A stretch of 64,000 nucleotides of DNA from Sipunculus nudus (lineage: Eukaryota > Annelida > Sipuncula > Golfingiida > Sipunculidae). Location of the stretch: positions 49,577,340 through 49,641,339 of the forward strand of contig CM049322.1 in the NCBI GenBank assembly GCA_026874595.1, read 5' to 3'. Position 1 is the stretch's first letter. Every line of letters starts with the position of its first letter. This document shows, piece after piece, positions 14,101-47,500 of this stretch. Below the pieces are notes generated by a model. It saw nothing but the letters and a program-made list of their open reading frames with translations. It was not told where the DNA came from and did no database searches. The translations under genes were made by a program, and so were the position numbers.

Positions 14101-15392
14101 AGATATTGGAACTATTTGTACAGCCCATGTAAACTGGATTTAGAATAAAATTAAAAATTTTGGTTTATCTCTCCGGGGTAACAAATGGCGATTCAAAGTG
14201 TTTAACTAACCAGAAGGGAGAATGTCAGGACAATGCCTGATCTTTTTTTTTTTTATTAATGTACGACTAAAAGCAATTGGGGTCAGCTCTCGGGGGTCGT
14301 CTGTGCACAATATACATATTTGTCAGTGTGGATGATATTTTATTTACGTATTAAATGCATTATGCTTGTAAAAATACGTATTGTCTTAGCAAAATTAGGG
14401 GTACTTTTATGTTTGGTGATCAAAACAAAATGTAAGTTTCTATTACAAATGTAAGCATAAACCGTTTAGCCAATCAACAGTTAACCATGCTTTATCTATA
14501 CTACAATATCTAAAACAATATCTCTCTTCCAATATTTCGCACAAATTCTTCCTATAACGACCGAACTTACCCAGTAGCCAATAATTCTTTTCATGTACGA
14601 GACTTTGAACCCGGTGTTTGATATCATCCTTTATGTAGCATGAGACTAACAATATTACTACTTTTTTATCATCAGGTGGAGTATATTCGCGAGAACAAGC
14701 TAGGTGGCGCCATGGTATGGGACCTCTCCCAAGATGATTTTAATAACGCCTGCGGAGGCGGCAGGTACACACTGCTTAACTCACTGTACAGTTCTCTCCA
14801 AGCGCCTGAGCAGACGACAGTTGTATCACGCATGCGCACATCAGATTTACCCGTGCTTTCCTCCAACAGTCAAGGGAAAACACCAACAGCTGGGGCCGGA
14901 AGTACCACCTCACGTGACAGCGTGACCCAATCAGGGATTAGCGTTACGGATAGCCAATCGCCGGTCATTTCTGACGGGCAAGCCGTGACGTCAGTAGTCC
15001 CGGTTCCGTTCTACCTGGACCCCTGGGTCATATTACTGTGTATCATGGGTGTTGTCTGCGTCCTGATTGTTGTAGGGGTGGTTTTTATCATGCCCGCGTG
15101 TGCTAAATGTTGGACAAAGAACGGTTTATTGTCAGAAGAGGAGGCCCCACAAGAGGAGAAAGACAAAACAGAAGGAAAGACAAAGGAAACCCAAGAGAAA
15201 GCAACAAACAAAATTAAGGAAGAGGATGAAACCAAGAAACCCGGTGCAAAGGAAAAGTCGAAGGAGCAAACGAAGGAAAAAAGCAAACAGACCGAGAGAG
15301 GCAGACCAAGAGAAAGAACAAAGGAAGAAAACAAGACAAAATATAAAACAAGAACAGGAAAACCAGACGCTAAGCGTTCACCTAAAGTTTAG
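7107..15392 (+). CDS. Membrane-anchored GH18 chitinase-like protein, 8 exons
   Basis: Exons: 7107-7203, 8310-8468, 9061-9317, 9798-9922, 11278-11401, 11900-12091, 12482-12604, 14676-15392. All have GT-AG borders with consistent phases and give 597 residues. Residues 1-33 form a signal peptide. The GH18 domain spans about 34-410: it starts with VVCYYPSWAQYR, carries DGLDLDWEFP (catalytic acid Glu151), NLMTYDFHGSW, GVPFYGRSW and GGAMVWDLSQDD. The usual GGW motif reads GGN (108-110). A Ser/Thr-rich spacer leads to a transmembrane helix at about 475-499, then about 98 Lys/Glu-rich residues. No chitin-binding domain is present. From family knowledge it would hydrolyse or bind beta-1,4-GlcNAc polymers at the cell surface; activity is inferred. 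The start is the first ATG giving a signal peptide in phase with exon 2. Confidence 0.88.
8102..8153. repeat. (TA)n microsatellite
   Basis: An uninterrupted TA dinucleotide tract in intron 1 of the chitinase-like gene. Confidence 0.95.
11402..11775 (+). repeat. 21-bp minisatellite starting at an exon donor
   Basis: A degenerate tandem repeat with a 21-bp period fills the start of intron 5 of the chitinase-like gene. The core is GTGAATGTGACGCTAGTTGAG. Because 21 is a multiple of three, translation gives a seven-residue periodic pattern (VNVTLxx) and open frames on both strands, which are artefacts. The first unit includes the real exon 5 donor (GCG followed by GTAAATGTGACG), and GTAAATGTGACG-like strings recur in the array. 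Confidence 0.85.
12635..12978 (+). mobile_element. MITE with long terminal inverted repeats (family 2, copy 1)
   Basis: A 344-bp element in intron 7 of the chitinase-like gene, 31 bp beyond the exon 7 donor. The ends begin TTAGGCCAAAA and TAAGGCCAAAA read inward, each followed by (G/A)(G/A)TATGGTTCTCAGGCAC. The full-length partner at 17143-17484 lies in the opposite orientation. Flanking TTA may be the target duplication, though this is ambiguous because it merges with the terminal sequence. Confidence 0.8.
12980..14675. other. Remainder of chitinase-like gene intron 7
   Basis: Apart from the MITE this long intron holds no recognised element. A GC-richer patch at about 13516-13803 has an open frame with no recognisable family and lacks homologous exon context, so I treat it as non-coding. 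Confidence 0.45.
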
Positions 15393-15430
15393 CGTTGTCA
15401 TAATCTCTTTAATTTATACATACCCACAGC

Positions 15431-15436
15431 AATAAA
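15431..15436 (+). terminator. Polyadenylation signal of the chitinase-like gene
   Basis: AATAAA lies 39 bp after the stop codon at 15390-15392, a plausible position for a very short 3' UTR. Confidence 0.6.
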
Positions 15437-15603
15437 CACAGGTTAAAGGTTGTTTCTACAGTTATTACCATACTTCTTTTAATATAACAACGCTTTACAT
15501 TTAATTATTGAATAATTAGAACGGTGGTGGAGATATCATGATATAACCAGATCCAGATTGTTTTCTACAACTGCTATTGATACTATTATTACTTTTAGAA
15601 AAC

Positions 15604-15646
<43 letters not shown>

Positions 15647-16349
15647 CCATGTACAGCAAGACATTTTCTATAATGATTATTGAATTATTAAAATTATGAA
15701 ATTTAACATTTTATTAGATCATATTTCACCTTCCTTGTCCTTATTATTTATAAAACTTTCTATGATTGATATATGAATGTACTGTTTTGATCGGAGGTAT
15801 ACATATAAACCCAAACGTTTATAACATGAAGTCCCCATAGGAGTGTGAGATTAGTACAGAATGAAGAACACAGTGTCACCAATAAGCCGTTTTCCGCTAA
15901 CTAGATCCTTGCGAACGCCGAACTACACAACTGTTTCTTCAAATATCACGCACTAGAAACAGGTATCTGGAATCAGATTAAAAGAACTTTCACTTATGCC
16001 CATAATATCCCGGCGGAGGTAAATTTGTAGTCTCAGCGTACATTTCTATTCTGCACATATTGTTTTTTTTTTATTTTCATACGCTAAACCATCCACACCA
16101 CTTACATAAATAAATCAGGCCAAATGTATTATTTGATTTCCTTATTAAATTTCTCAGATTTGTGCAATACATCAAATTTTTTGTAGAGTCCCCAAGATAA
16201 AGATTGTTGGGTTTAAGCAATAAGTAAAGAAAAAATAGAAATATGAGATAGAAAACGCGTTTTTATTTGACAATCTATAATGGTAGTCTGCACTGTCACT
16301 TGTATATATATTTATCCCCGTTTGAGCCGAAACAACCTTTTTCTGATGG
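15437..16349. other. Intergenic, no gene recognised
   Basis: AT-rich non-coding DNA with a (TA)n microsatellite at 15605-15643. No element or gene is recognisable. Confidence 0.5.
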
Positions 16350-16442
16350 TTAAAAAAAATTGCGGCATGACCCCCCCCCCCCCCCCCCTTCCCAGTCCAG
16401 AGGAATTTTTACAGGTTTTCATTTTAATCTTCACCGGTTTGA

Positions 16443-16473
<31 letters not shown>

Positions 16474-16490
16474 AAAGATCCTGTACCTAT
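16350..16490 (-). mobile_element. Partial copy of MITE family 1
   Basis: Two long C runs enclose sequence matching the reverse orientation of the 56067-56289 element (an ACAGGTTTTCATTTTAATCT-like core). The right edge AGATCCTGTACCT is a damaged version of the family terminus. A CA microsatellite follows the second C run. Confidence 0.55.
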
Positions 16491-17142
16491 CCTCGAATAA
16501 AGATAAGTAAAAAAAATAAAATACATAAAAAGAAAAATATTGGTACATTAACCAGTATGGCCCAGGCGCTGTGTTTACATACATCTCCGTCATCAATGCC
16601 TGTTGACTGAAGTTTCACTGTGATATATCCACCCCGGTATCTGGCTTGCATTACATGTATATACGGGAACATCATATATAAAATAAGTTTATTAAATAGA
16701 AAATATAAAATATGTATAATTTATTAAGTCATGGATTTTACAACTTATGTAAAAAATGCATTTTTATGTTTTGAAAGAGGACAGTTTTCATATAATGCAG
16801 TTATGTTAGAAGTGTTTTTTTTTTACTATATTGCGATAAACATATAAATGATTTTTTATCTCCGTGTCGGTCTCAGCGACATCTCTCAGTGATAAGACAC
16901 AGATAAAAATAATATTTATATACAAATACCGTATACGCACATCAAGCGACTGTCACACCCAATACTGCAGCTAGGATGTAGATCACTTTCCGTGACCTCG
17001 GGCGCACCTAGGGAATTCTTAACCCCCTTATCTCATGACGTCACAACATGCGAGACGCAGCCGTGTATTTAGGGTCTTGGACTTTGTCACAGATCGTCCC
17101 TGCTAAGCAGAGCATAGAAGGCAAAATAAAAAAAAAGAATAC

Positions 17143-17484
17143 TTAGGCCAAAATAAAAAAAGGTATGGTTCTCAGGCACTTTTTTTCAGAAATCAATGCG
17201 GGCGGGCGCTTTTTTTATTTCAATTTTTTTGGTATGTTTCGATAAAAATGTCAAATGATAAGGGAAAAGCATGAAAATAACAGTTTTATTTTGCTAAACA
17301 AGTAAAAGCACTACAAAACAAAGGAAATTGTATGGTTTTAATTTCTTGAAATAAATGTCCGAGCGGCTGAAGCTCGAAATTGGAAATTTTTATTGAAAAT
17401 CAAAATAAAATTTTTTGATGCGGGGGTTTAAAATTGATGCGGGCGGTACCTGAGAACCATACCTTTTATTTTTTTTTTGCCTAA
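17143..17484 (-). mobile_element. MITE with long terminal inverted repeats (family 2, copy 2)
   Basis: An inverted, nearly full-length partner of the element at 12635-12978. It starts TTAGGCCAAAATAAAAAAAG, continues GTATGGTTCTCAGGCAC and ends with the reverse complement of the same terminus followed by a GGCAAA-like variant. Internal sequence is collinear in reverse with copy 1. Confidence 0.8.
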
Positions 17485-17674
17485 AGGCTCTGTTGTTATA
17501 TGTTAAATATGCCTAGTGTATCATTTAATTTATTTAAAATACATATTAAACCTGGATAGCCTATTCATACTGAGCTGTTTTTCTATATCGAAACTAAAAT
17601 ACATGCATACATAAAAAATCAAATGTAAAACATACATGAATTTAAATGCATAATATGCAGGTTAATTCATAAGG

Positions 17675-17726
<52 letters not shown>

Positions 17727-18524
17727 TATTTTTGATTGAATAATATAGTAAATAAGAAGCTTCATTAAAACTAACTAAAATATCCTTTCTGCCCTTCTAC
17801 GGTGTGAGAAAACCATAAATGCACAAGACTTAATTACAATACTCAACTTTTTATCGGCCAGAAAGTGAAATTGGGGAGACCTCTCGAATTCACACAATAA
17901 TTTACATACTAGAAAGGAATTTAAATATTTTCACAGATATTGATTAGTTTACACTTTACAGGATCATAGATTAAGGACTCATATCTCCTCGACATCGACG
18001 CAAGGGAGGGTCGTGAGGTTGGCCATGTTGTTGAAACTTTACTGAAACTAATCAGTAATGGCGCAGTCTAGGACACTTCAGAGTTTTTTATCGCTATTAA
18101 GGCTATCTTGTTCTATTTAATAGATTTTTCGGTCCCCCCCCCCCCCAGCGCGTGCCACTGATACGTGGGGTAAGTAAAAACAAACAGAAGACACCCAAGA
18201 GCAAGAATATCGCCATTCCCCATTCTTACTGAGGCCAATCAAAGCTTGTCTACCCTGGATACAGGACAAAATGAGACACAGACCGACAGACCAGCATTAA
18301 TTATGGCCTGTCCAGATTACCTCACAAGTCTGACAAAAGCCAGGCAATGATTATTTGATCATTTTCAGCTTGGTTGTTCCTTGTATGATCATTTAACAGT
18401 TACTACCCAGATGGTTTGCTTTCAGTTAATGAGAATCTTTACAGCTGAAAATAATTAATGCAACATGTTTGACCAACTGAGAATCCAATCAAATAAGGGA
18501 ATTCTTGGTGCCAGCCCTTGTGAG

Positions 18525-18593
<69 letters not shown>

Positions 18594-19402
18594 AATAGAT
18601 AAAGAAATAGAGGGGGGAGAGAAAGCGGTGAAATACACATCTGGTTTATATGACATACAGTGTGCGACACTTAACATGGGCGGATTTCAGGGGCGCCAAT
18701 GTGTTTTATCCAAAGTATGGAAAACATTAAATACGGAAATTATTGTCCGGAGAACTACCTAAGATTGCATCATAATGATGTAGGTATTATATAAAAATAA
18801 TAAAATATGTTTAATTATAATAATAAATATAATTTTCAAGATATTTGAGCACCAGTCTTCGAGGTCCCGTAATATAACCCCCGCCCGCGCCCGCTAAATT
18901 CATCTGCCCACCCCTGCCATATTGCACGAGTTGCTTTGTGTAATGCAAGCACGACAAAGTGGTACAAGCGGAGAGAGGACCAGATCTACCCGATAATATA
19001 CACGGTGCTCTTATAATATATGATTTACTAGTGCATAAAATGACACATAATCAACACATACGTTGCTGGTCCATTAATCAAGCCAAATAACACGACCCAG
19101 GATTCACTTATTGCGCTAAATCATATTTAGTAGGCACCTTCATCAGATATGTAAATTTGTGACTGGCGTTACCGGTCAGCCTCAATATGCGGCTGACTTA
19201 ACAAGTGGTCTTATCCAGGCTTTGCTCCGGGCTCGGCACTGCAAGGGTTTCCGACCGGGCTAAGTTGTCACCAAAGCTTCCTAGACGTTTGCTTCCCTTC
19301 TTTACAGTTTAATTGGGAAGGTAAGAGCCCGTCTTCACAGTTTATACGCGGAAGAAGACAACGCTGCCTTCAAGTGTTCGAAACTGTAGCACGGACAACA
19401 TC
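17485..19402. other. Intergenic upstream of esterase gene A
   Basis: Contains (TA)n microsatellites at 17679-17723 and 18526-18591 and a C run near 18126-18146. The last 250 bases before the start codon are less AT-rich and should include the promoter and 5' UTR of gene A. No motif is decisive. Confidence 0.45.
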
Positions 19403-31322
<11,920 letters not shown>

Positions 31323-31534
31323 ATCACACGCAACAAGCTTATACCAAAGATACTGAAGATCACGGGATTTTTTCCTGACTTTAGCAAAGATATTATCATG
31401 CCTGTCATATTACAGTATAACTGGTTATCAAAATAAGAGTAATAATAACCGATGAATAATATATGTAATGTTAATATCTTATATGTTATTGTTGGTGTTA
31501 TTGTGAAATACACGCGAGCATGGTATACTTGATC

Positions 31535-31540
31535 ATTAAA
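31535..31540 (+). terminator. Candidate polyadenylation signal of gene A
   Basis: ATTAAA about 213 bp after the stop codon is the best variant signal I see in this stretch. Other A-rich signals are possible. Confidence 0.35.
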
Positions 31541-31843
31541 GCGTTACTTTTATAGCCATAAATATGCAGTGTCTCGACTATCTTCTCTATTGTGATAAGA
31601 TACCACATACTTTACGATACTACATATGATAATATACTTCATATCTATATTACAATTTATGGTGGTCGCACTTGACCTTTGTCACGAAACACATCTGTGG
31701 CCATACCTCGGATATGGACGTTTTTGATCTTGAACTCTCAGGGGGGTTATATCCTCTTTTTCCATAAGTCAAGGGATATTTCAAAATATTTTCTATGGAG
31801 CTATTGCAGCGACACCTGTCGCTAACGACAACTGTTCATTAAG

Positions 31844-32302
31844 CAGGGTTGGGGTTAAATACTGTATGCCTAATATAAAAACAAATATAAATACGATAGC
31901 TAGTCCCATCCAAATATGAGTGACTGAAGATTAATACAAATACACGACATCAAATAAAAATACAATTACCAATACGCAGGTGTAGGTTATACAGAATATT
32001 TATTAATTTTCAGTACCATAAATATTAATAAAGTCTAAGGGAGAAGTGAAACACTTAAAATGATGCTGTGTTATGATTGTTCAGAATTTAATTAGTTTTT
32101 TTTTTTAATTATGGAGATATGATTATGTTTTTATACATATGTATTTTTACAGTATTTTATCAAATACTTCAAATATTGAGATCGAATAAAATACATATAC
32201 AAATACAAATATTATCATTTTGCACAACATAAATACAAATATTAATACAAATACATAATTTTACTGTATATAAAGACAAATACATATTTGACCCCAACCC
32301 TG
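31844..32302. mobile_element. Non-autonomous element with CAGGGTTGGGGT termini
   Basis: The left end reads CAGGGTTGGGGTTAAATA and the right end, reversed, CAGGGTTGGGGTCAAATA, giving 17 of 18 matching bases. The 459-bp interior is rich in AATACAAATA units and has no open frame. CAGGG termini suggest a hAT-like MITE, but no clear 8-bp duplication is visible. It lies between the convergent 3' ends of genes A and B. Confidence 0.65.
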
Positions 32303-34906
32303 CAGTACCTAGGCAATCAGCTGTAATGAACGGGTAAGATAAGCTGTGACAGACAAGTTTTCAAAAATTGTTTACTAAAGTTACACACCAAGAAACTGTA
32401 TCACTGACAAGCTTAGCAACCTAACATACATACATGAAAAATAAAAATAACAGTGTAACCCTTTAAGAAAAGGGGCTTTATTACCTTGTAAACGCATTTA
32501 CCATGCAGTAAACATTTCGTAATTTCTTAGCGCCACCCATTTCAAAAAGAAATATTTAGTAACAAGGCAGCGATAAGACGGCACCCCTCTGTTAGTAATG
32601 AAATAACATAATTCAACCGGTCTGTTTATATTATGTTTTTGCATAAGAACCCCAACCGCCACCACCTTCCCTTCCTATAAAAATTCTGGGGTGATCTGCC
32701 GCCATACACCGACGTTTTTGTTCGGTGTGTCTGTGATGGTGGACGTCAAAAATCAGATTTAAAAAATATATATGCAAATTCTGTGTGTGTGTATATACAT
32801 ATATATATACATATATATATATTACGAAAACTAACTTTGGAAGACATCTTTGTTCTGGTCCGACATGGTTTATCATCGTAAGTGTATCATTAATTTCTGA
32901 AGCTTGCAGAGAAAGTGGCAGCGCTTCCAATTAAGCCTAAAATGTTATTGATAGCTGACCACTAAGCCGTTATGGTGCAAGCATTAAATCTAACACTACC
33001 TCCCTTGTTTTGATCTTTCTACTTCTGTTTCTTTGTGTTTCCCCGTCGGCAAAAATATCTTAAAAGTTTAAGAGTTGAGCTTCCAGAGTCAACAGTTTGG
33101 CTCTTTGATATCAACACCCAGGCCAGGTTTCATAACGATGCTACGTAAAACATATCTGTGCCGTGACTGGCTGCGACACCCGCACCGTGATTTGGATAAT
33201 GGTTATTCACAATCCAGTTCAATCATTTAGTGATTTATATCAACGATCTACATCTATAGTGTTCACGTGGCCTGTCGGACTTACCTGCGGTGTGTAAAAA
33301 CTGACAATTCATTGGATATAAACGCTACCTTTGCAAGCTGTATATAGAGCAAGGTACTTGTTTTCTTTAAAAAATAAATCACAATTATTGTAAATGATTC
33401 GCTGTTCTTTATAAAAGGTTGATGAGATTACATTACTGGCATGCCGGCAGGTTTAGCGTAATGGAACCTGTATATGTCTACGCGTACCGGTACCACACTC
33501 ATTGAAAATGATTTAACTGGCATGTCCGTAACCTCAATTATCCGAACAATGTTTATGTTAACCAGACTATTCGGATATCCGATGTTCTACTGTACTTGTA
33601 ATAACACAGGCACAGTTTCACGGTATTTTGACACTGCATGTTACAGTGCAAAACAAAAATATAGGAAAAAGTGGAAAAAAGAGGACACAGAAGAAAGAAG
33701 TAGATAAATTAGGTTCACTTGACAGTCTGCTAAATATATACACAACGTCAATAGTGGGTTGGATGTAGTTTTTTTTAGGGGGGCACGTCATATGTTATTA
33801 AGTGACCTTTTTTAAGAAATTAAATGCACGGAAAATATATCAGATTGTTTAAGTCAATCACAAAGCAATTTTTTTATTTCATTTGATATATTGCCAGATA
33901 ATAAGACCAATATTATGGCTGACATTATAAATATAGGGCCTACTATAATAGATCTGCATGATCAATTTAACATTTCAAAGGTTAACATCAATTTAAAAAA
34001 TATATATATATTTATAGTGCCCTTGGCATATGGTATTTGCTGCCATATTAAAATTCAGCACAGAGACTTCCAAGCTCCAAAATTTCTAAAATCAGACCCC
34101 TGTCCCTGTCTGAATTCACGACAAGCAGGTGGGCAAACACAAAGTACCATGACTATAATTATCAGCAATGCAAATATTCCTGATTGTCACTAGATAATAT
34201 ATATTTGGAGATATGTTGGTCAAAAAATGAAGGCTAAAAAACTGAATTTTTTACTGCCAGTATGTATTTAACATCTTAGATATAATAGAAAGTACTGTAG
34301 AACCCCAGATCAATGCGGTAACACCCTGTACGTGTGCTAATTGTACAACCCAATTGAAATAAATATGTTTAGACTTATAACAAACTATTGATAAACGCAT
34401 GGCCCATCAGGTCGATATCCTGAATAGATCTATTGCTCCTCTCAGAGATCAGACGCAGATTGAACTTATTTCTAACCCTCATTAATCAATACTATATATA
34501 AAGGCTCGCTTTCCTATACTTAATTTGTATATAATATTATATTCAAGTGTGTTACAGTCCTGTGAGTTTTGTTTTGTCCGAGTTGTGTAATGTGATGTTG
34601 AGTAAAGCATATTGCTTCAAAATATATAAGAAACATTACGTTTATAAACCATATATATACTCGTGGCCATATTTCGTTTTAGGTTATCTTTAAACAGAGA
34701 TGTTTTCAGAAAATAAACATATCTACAAACGTAACAATAACAAGTGTACATAAATGGTTTATTATACAGCGCCACTGTCACATAAAAAGTTATTAAAATA
34801 CAAAATTGCTTTGAATACAAATCTTATGTAAAATTTCAGCTACTGTATCATTTACCGAATTCTGCTTATTTATATTATATCACCTCTAAATCTAAGGTTA
34901 CAAAGT
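32303..34906. other. Intergenic between the 3' ends of genes A and B
   Basis: Non-coding, AT-rich. At about 33535-33600 the sequence resembles one end of a pogo/Tigger-type element: TATTCGGATATCCGATGTTC followed by TACTGTA. The partner end was not found. On the minus strand AATAAA occurs at 34758-34763, about 145 bp past the gene B stop, a possible polyadenylation signal. Confidence 0.45.
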
Positions 34907-44267
<9,361 letters not shown>

Positions 44268-45680
44268 TTTGCCCGAAAAATCTGCAGGATCTTTCCCTGA
44301 GCTATTCAGACGTTTGATCTGCTATCGTGTCCTTGCTGATTTGTAGCTATAGCAGTTGTTAGAGTCTTTATTAATACACGGCACATGATAAGGTTTATTA
44401 ATCACATCTAGGGCATCCGATATTGTTGGCTCTAGATTTTCCCCACCGCAAATTCTTCCGTATTTATATCTAACTGTTGGCGGTGTTTCCTGCAGACCCC
44501 TCGTGCTACTTGTACAAAGGGTGTCACGGAAACTGGTTTTATTGTCTGTTTTGTACACATTCCTTACAAAACTATTTAGCGGCATGTGTTAATAATTCAT
44601 TTCATTAACACATGCACTTTAATTGTTTTTGCAGTTGTTTTCATATTGATTGGTCAATTTCCGATTGACCACTTTTCTGGCCCTCACCTAAAAATATGTA
44701 GCCTAGAGAAGAACGCGGAAAGAATTCATTTGACAAACCCCGAATAACCCAGCTTTCAACCCCGATTCGGCATGCCTGGCTCAAAAACATTAGAGGCGGC
44801 CTATTCTGATATTTTATATGTATTAAATAAAAGTAATCTAGTGGACCTTTTTTATGGTATAAGCAATAAAGCGCCGATGCCACGGTACACAGACTGCTCT
44901 TGTTGTTTATATATCCACGTGTTTATAACATGCGGGGGGATCGCAATCCGAATACGTCCAACAAATTAAGGACATCTAGCAGCAAATCAGACGGACCAGA
45001 GCTTTTCAAATGACAAAAGATGTTGTAACTTCACATCTCAGATAACAGATAGTGCGCATAAACGCGCGTTGGGTAACATTTTTTTTTTTTTTTTTTTTTT
45101 TCGAAATGGGCATCTCCGCCTTTGTCCCATGACCAACTGATTGTAGATAAACAAGCTAATACGCCCTTCACACGGGTGTTGTCAGAACGTTTTTCAGCAT
45201 TAATTAAATGCATTTCATTAATATATACATGTACCTACATTGATTCAGGAATTAGGCAGGTAAATGCATGGCTTCAAATTTTCTGAACGCGACAACCTGC
45301 GGTACGGCTGCTAACGCCGTTTTAAAGTAACACTGGCGCCTAATGTATCCGCATACACAACAAAAGTAGGCCTATACCGCTGCTGATCCGACTGTTCAGG
45401 CTTGGCCTTTTCTTATCGAGGTAATGTTGTTTTACATGACTTATTGAGCGGGGACAATTCCAGGTCTAGGGATGCAATTAGATATATGTGAAGAGCCGAT
45501 GGCCGATGGTGAAAATCTAGAGCTATCCGTACCAAGTGCGCTGTGCGTAATTAATAAATATTATCATCACTGCCATATATGTTAATGAAGGACCAGTATA
45601 CGCAGACGTCAAACCTGTAAACACAGGTTAACAGACTGCCTGAATAGCTCCGAAAAAATTTCGATGATTTTTTGGGCAAG
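44268..45680. promoter_or_regulatory. Divergent intergenic region between genes B and C
   Basis: This 1.4-kb gap separates the two start codons of the head-to-head pair. Read away from the centre, both sides share patchy sequence for about 100 bp before the ATG, including CTGAATAGCTC and TTTT(C/T)GGGCAA(A/G)ATGGC, so the inverted duplication took 5' UTR and proximal promoter with it. A T run lies at 45079-45101. No TATA box or other motif is convincing; promoter function is inferred from position. Confidence 0.5.
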
Positions 45681-46531
45681 ATGGCGTTTAAGTTCCTGTA
45701 ACTACTTCTCCCGTGCCTGGCGCATGCGTTGCTAGGCGACGATGTGCGGGTGAATATGACGTTGGGTCCAGTGATTGGTCAGTCGGTACAACTACAGTCA
45801 GGACACGTTATCAATTCATTTTACGCCATACCTTTCGCCGAAGCTCCTTGTGGTAACCGGCGATTCAAGGTAAACCAATTCTATTTATCATCCTTTCCTT
45901 TAAGTTATTAATATTAATGTGAACAAAGGTTTAAAATATCCATACTGGCTTTAAACAACTGTATTTCCAGCTTTTCGCTATTATTTAGGCAACGCACTGT
46001 TTACAATAGTTCATCATCAATTATGTAAAAAAATGTTTTCTCTAAATTTCAGAATGATATTTGATTTATATCGTATCCGGACCTTTGTTATTTCTGGTTC
46101 TCTCAGAGTATTCTTAAAACTAAATGATACACCTTAAAATCCCATGGCGCAATAGAAGGTTATACACAAATCACTTAACAGGATAATGTATTTGTAAATA
46201 TATAGATATATATATATATATAGATATAGATATCCAGAAAAGATGGACTAAAGGTATGTCCTTTCTACCATATCAAAAACAAAATACCTCAATGATCCTT
46301 TACTATCTGACTTGTAAATAATTGTTCGTGGTTTATTTTACGCTATATTTCTGACGTACTAATTCTATGAAACAAAATTAAAAATAAAAATAACCGAACA
46401 TTCATGAAGACCTAATGAATTAGTGTGCACCGAAAGGAACCCAAGCTAAGGATAATCCCTGTATGTACGGTCAATCTTTGTAGTCTCAGCCAAGGAGGTT
46501 ATGATTTCATCCGTGTTGTTACAATTGTAAC

Positions 46532-46533
<2 letters not shown>

Positions 46534-46575
<42 letters not shown>
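46534..46575. repeat. (TA)n microsatellite
   Basis: A TA tract in intron 1 of copy C. Confidence 0.95.
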
Positions 46576-46577
<2 letters not shown>

Positions 46578-46916
46578 GTTGTAACTTAAAATCAACTTAA
46601 AAAAATAAATAAATGAATATACATTTAAACATATATGTTATAGATAATCGTTAATAAATAAACTTCTCTTAATATAGGAAATTCATACTGGTGACATCTC
46701 GGGTGTGTAATATGTGCAGATTTCTTATCATTGTCGCCTTTGTAATATTTCGGTGGCGCGTTATCAGTAAAAAGATAAGAGATGTATGATCAAGGACAGG
46801 ACGAAGATCCAGGTCGATCAGCTTAACATAGTCCAGATGTCTGTGTACATCTTAGGTATGATACATCAAGGCGTTAATGAACTCTTTGGGTACATTAATC
46901 ACACGGAAACCATCTT

Positions 46917-46993
46917 GTGGAGCGAGTTGACGTTATGGTGTGGGCGCCTGACTTGTGACCGTAATGTTGTGGGTTCGCGTCTCGTTCTGACCG
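46917..46993 (+). repeat. tRNA-derived SINE head
   Basis: The phrase GTGGGCGCCTGACTTGTGAC, then GTTGTGGGTTCGCGTCTCG, resembles the anticodon arm and box B (GGTTCGNNTC) of a tRNA-derived SINE promoter. The acceptor stem does not pair well, so it is not a functional tRNA gene. It sits just left of the foldback element at 47014-47500. Confidence 0.45.
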
Positions 46994-47013
46994 GCTTCTG
47001 CTCTAAGCAAAGT

Positions 47014-47500
47014 CGCTTGAATTGCTATTAGTGTAGATTTGGTTATATTTGTTACTTTTCTGGGTCAATTCCTGATAACTATTACTTACCTGACATTTTC
47101 CCTTTTTTGCACTATATGGTTCTACTCTTTATAATTTACGTAATATTTGAGATAGGCAGGCAAGAAGCCCCCGTTGTTACGCCAGACATCAATGGCACAT
47201 CGGTTTCAGGCTAAATTTGAAGTACATGCGTGACTGGCTGAACCATTGTTACGTCAGCGGCATCATCAACTGAAGACTGCAGTAGAAGATATCAACCAAT
47301 CAGAAAGCGCTTCCTCGGTTGCTATGCCATGGCTGCCAGACGTAAAGACGGGGGCTTCTTGCCTGCATATCTCAAATATTAAGTAAATAATAAAGAGATG
47401 GACCATATAGTGCGAAAACGCTAGGAAAATGTCAGATAAGTAATATGACCCAGAAAAGTAACAAATTTAGCCGAATTCTACACTAATAGCAATTCAAGCG
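47014..47500. mobile_element. Foldback element with about 165-bp inverted arms
   Basis: The left arm begins CGCTTGAATTGCTATTAGTG and the right end, reversed, begins with the same 20 bases. Homology continues through TTTGTTACTTTTCTGGGTCA, GCACTATATGG and AGGCAAGAAGCCCCCGT, with gaps, to about 47200 on the left and 47335 on the right. A loop of about 130-150 bp separates the arms. There is no open frame. It may be two inverted SINE copies or a foldback/MITE in intron 1 of copy C. Confidence 0.75.

Noticed and set aside
45729-45911. Alternative start for copy C at 45729
   Set aside because: The codon there is TTG, not ATG, and starting there would remove the signal peptide needed by this secreted family.
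46917-46993. Possible tRNA gene
   Set aside because: Box B and an anticodon-arm-like region are present, but the acceptor stem does not pair, so a SINE head is more likely.
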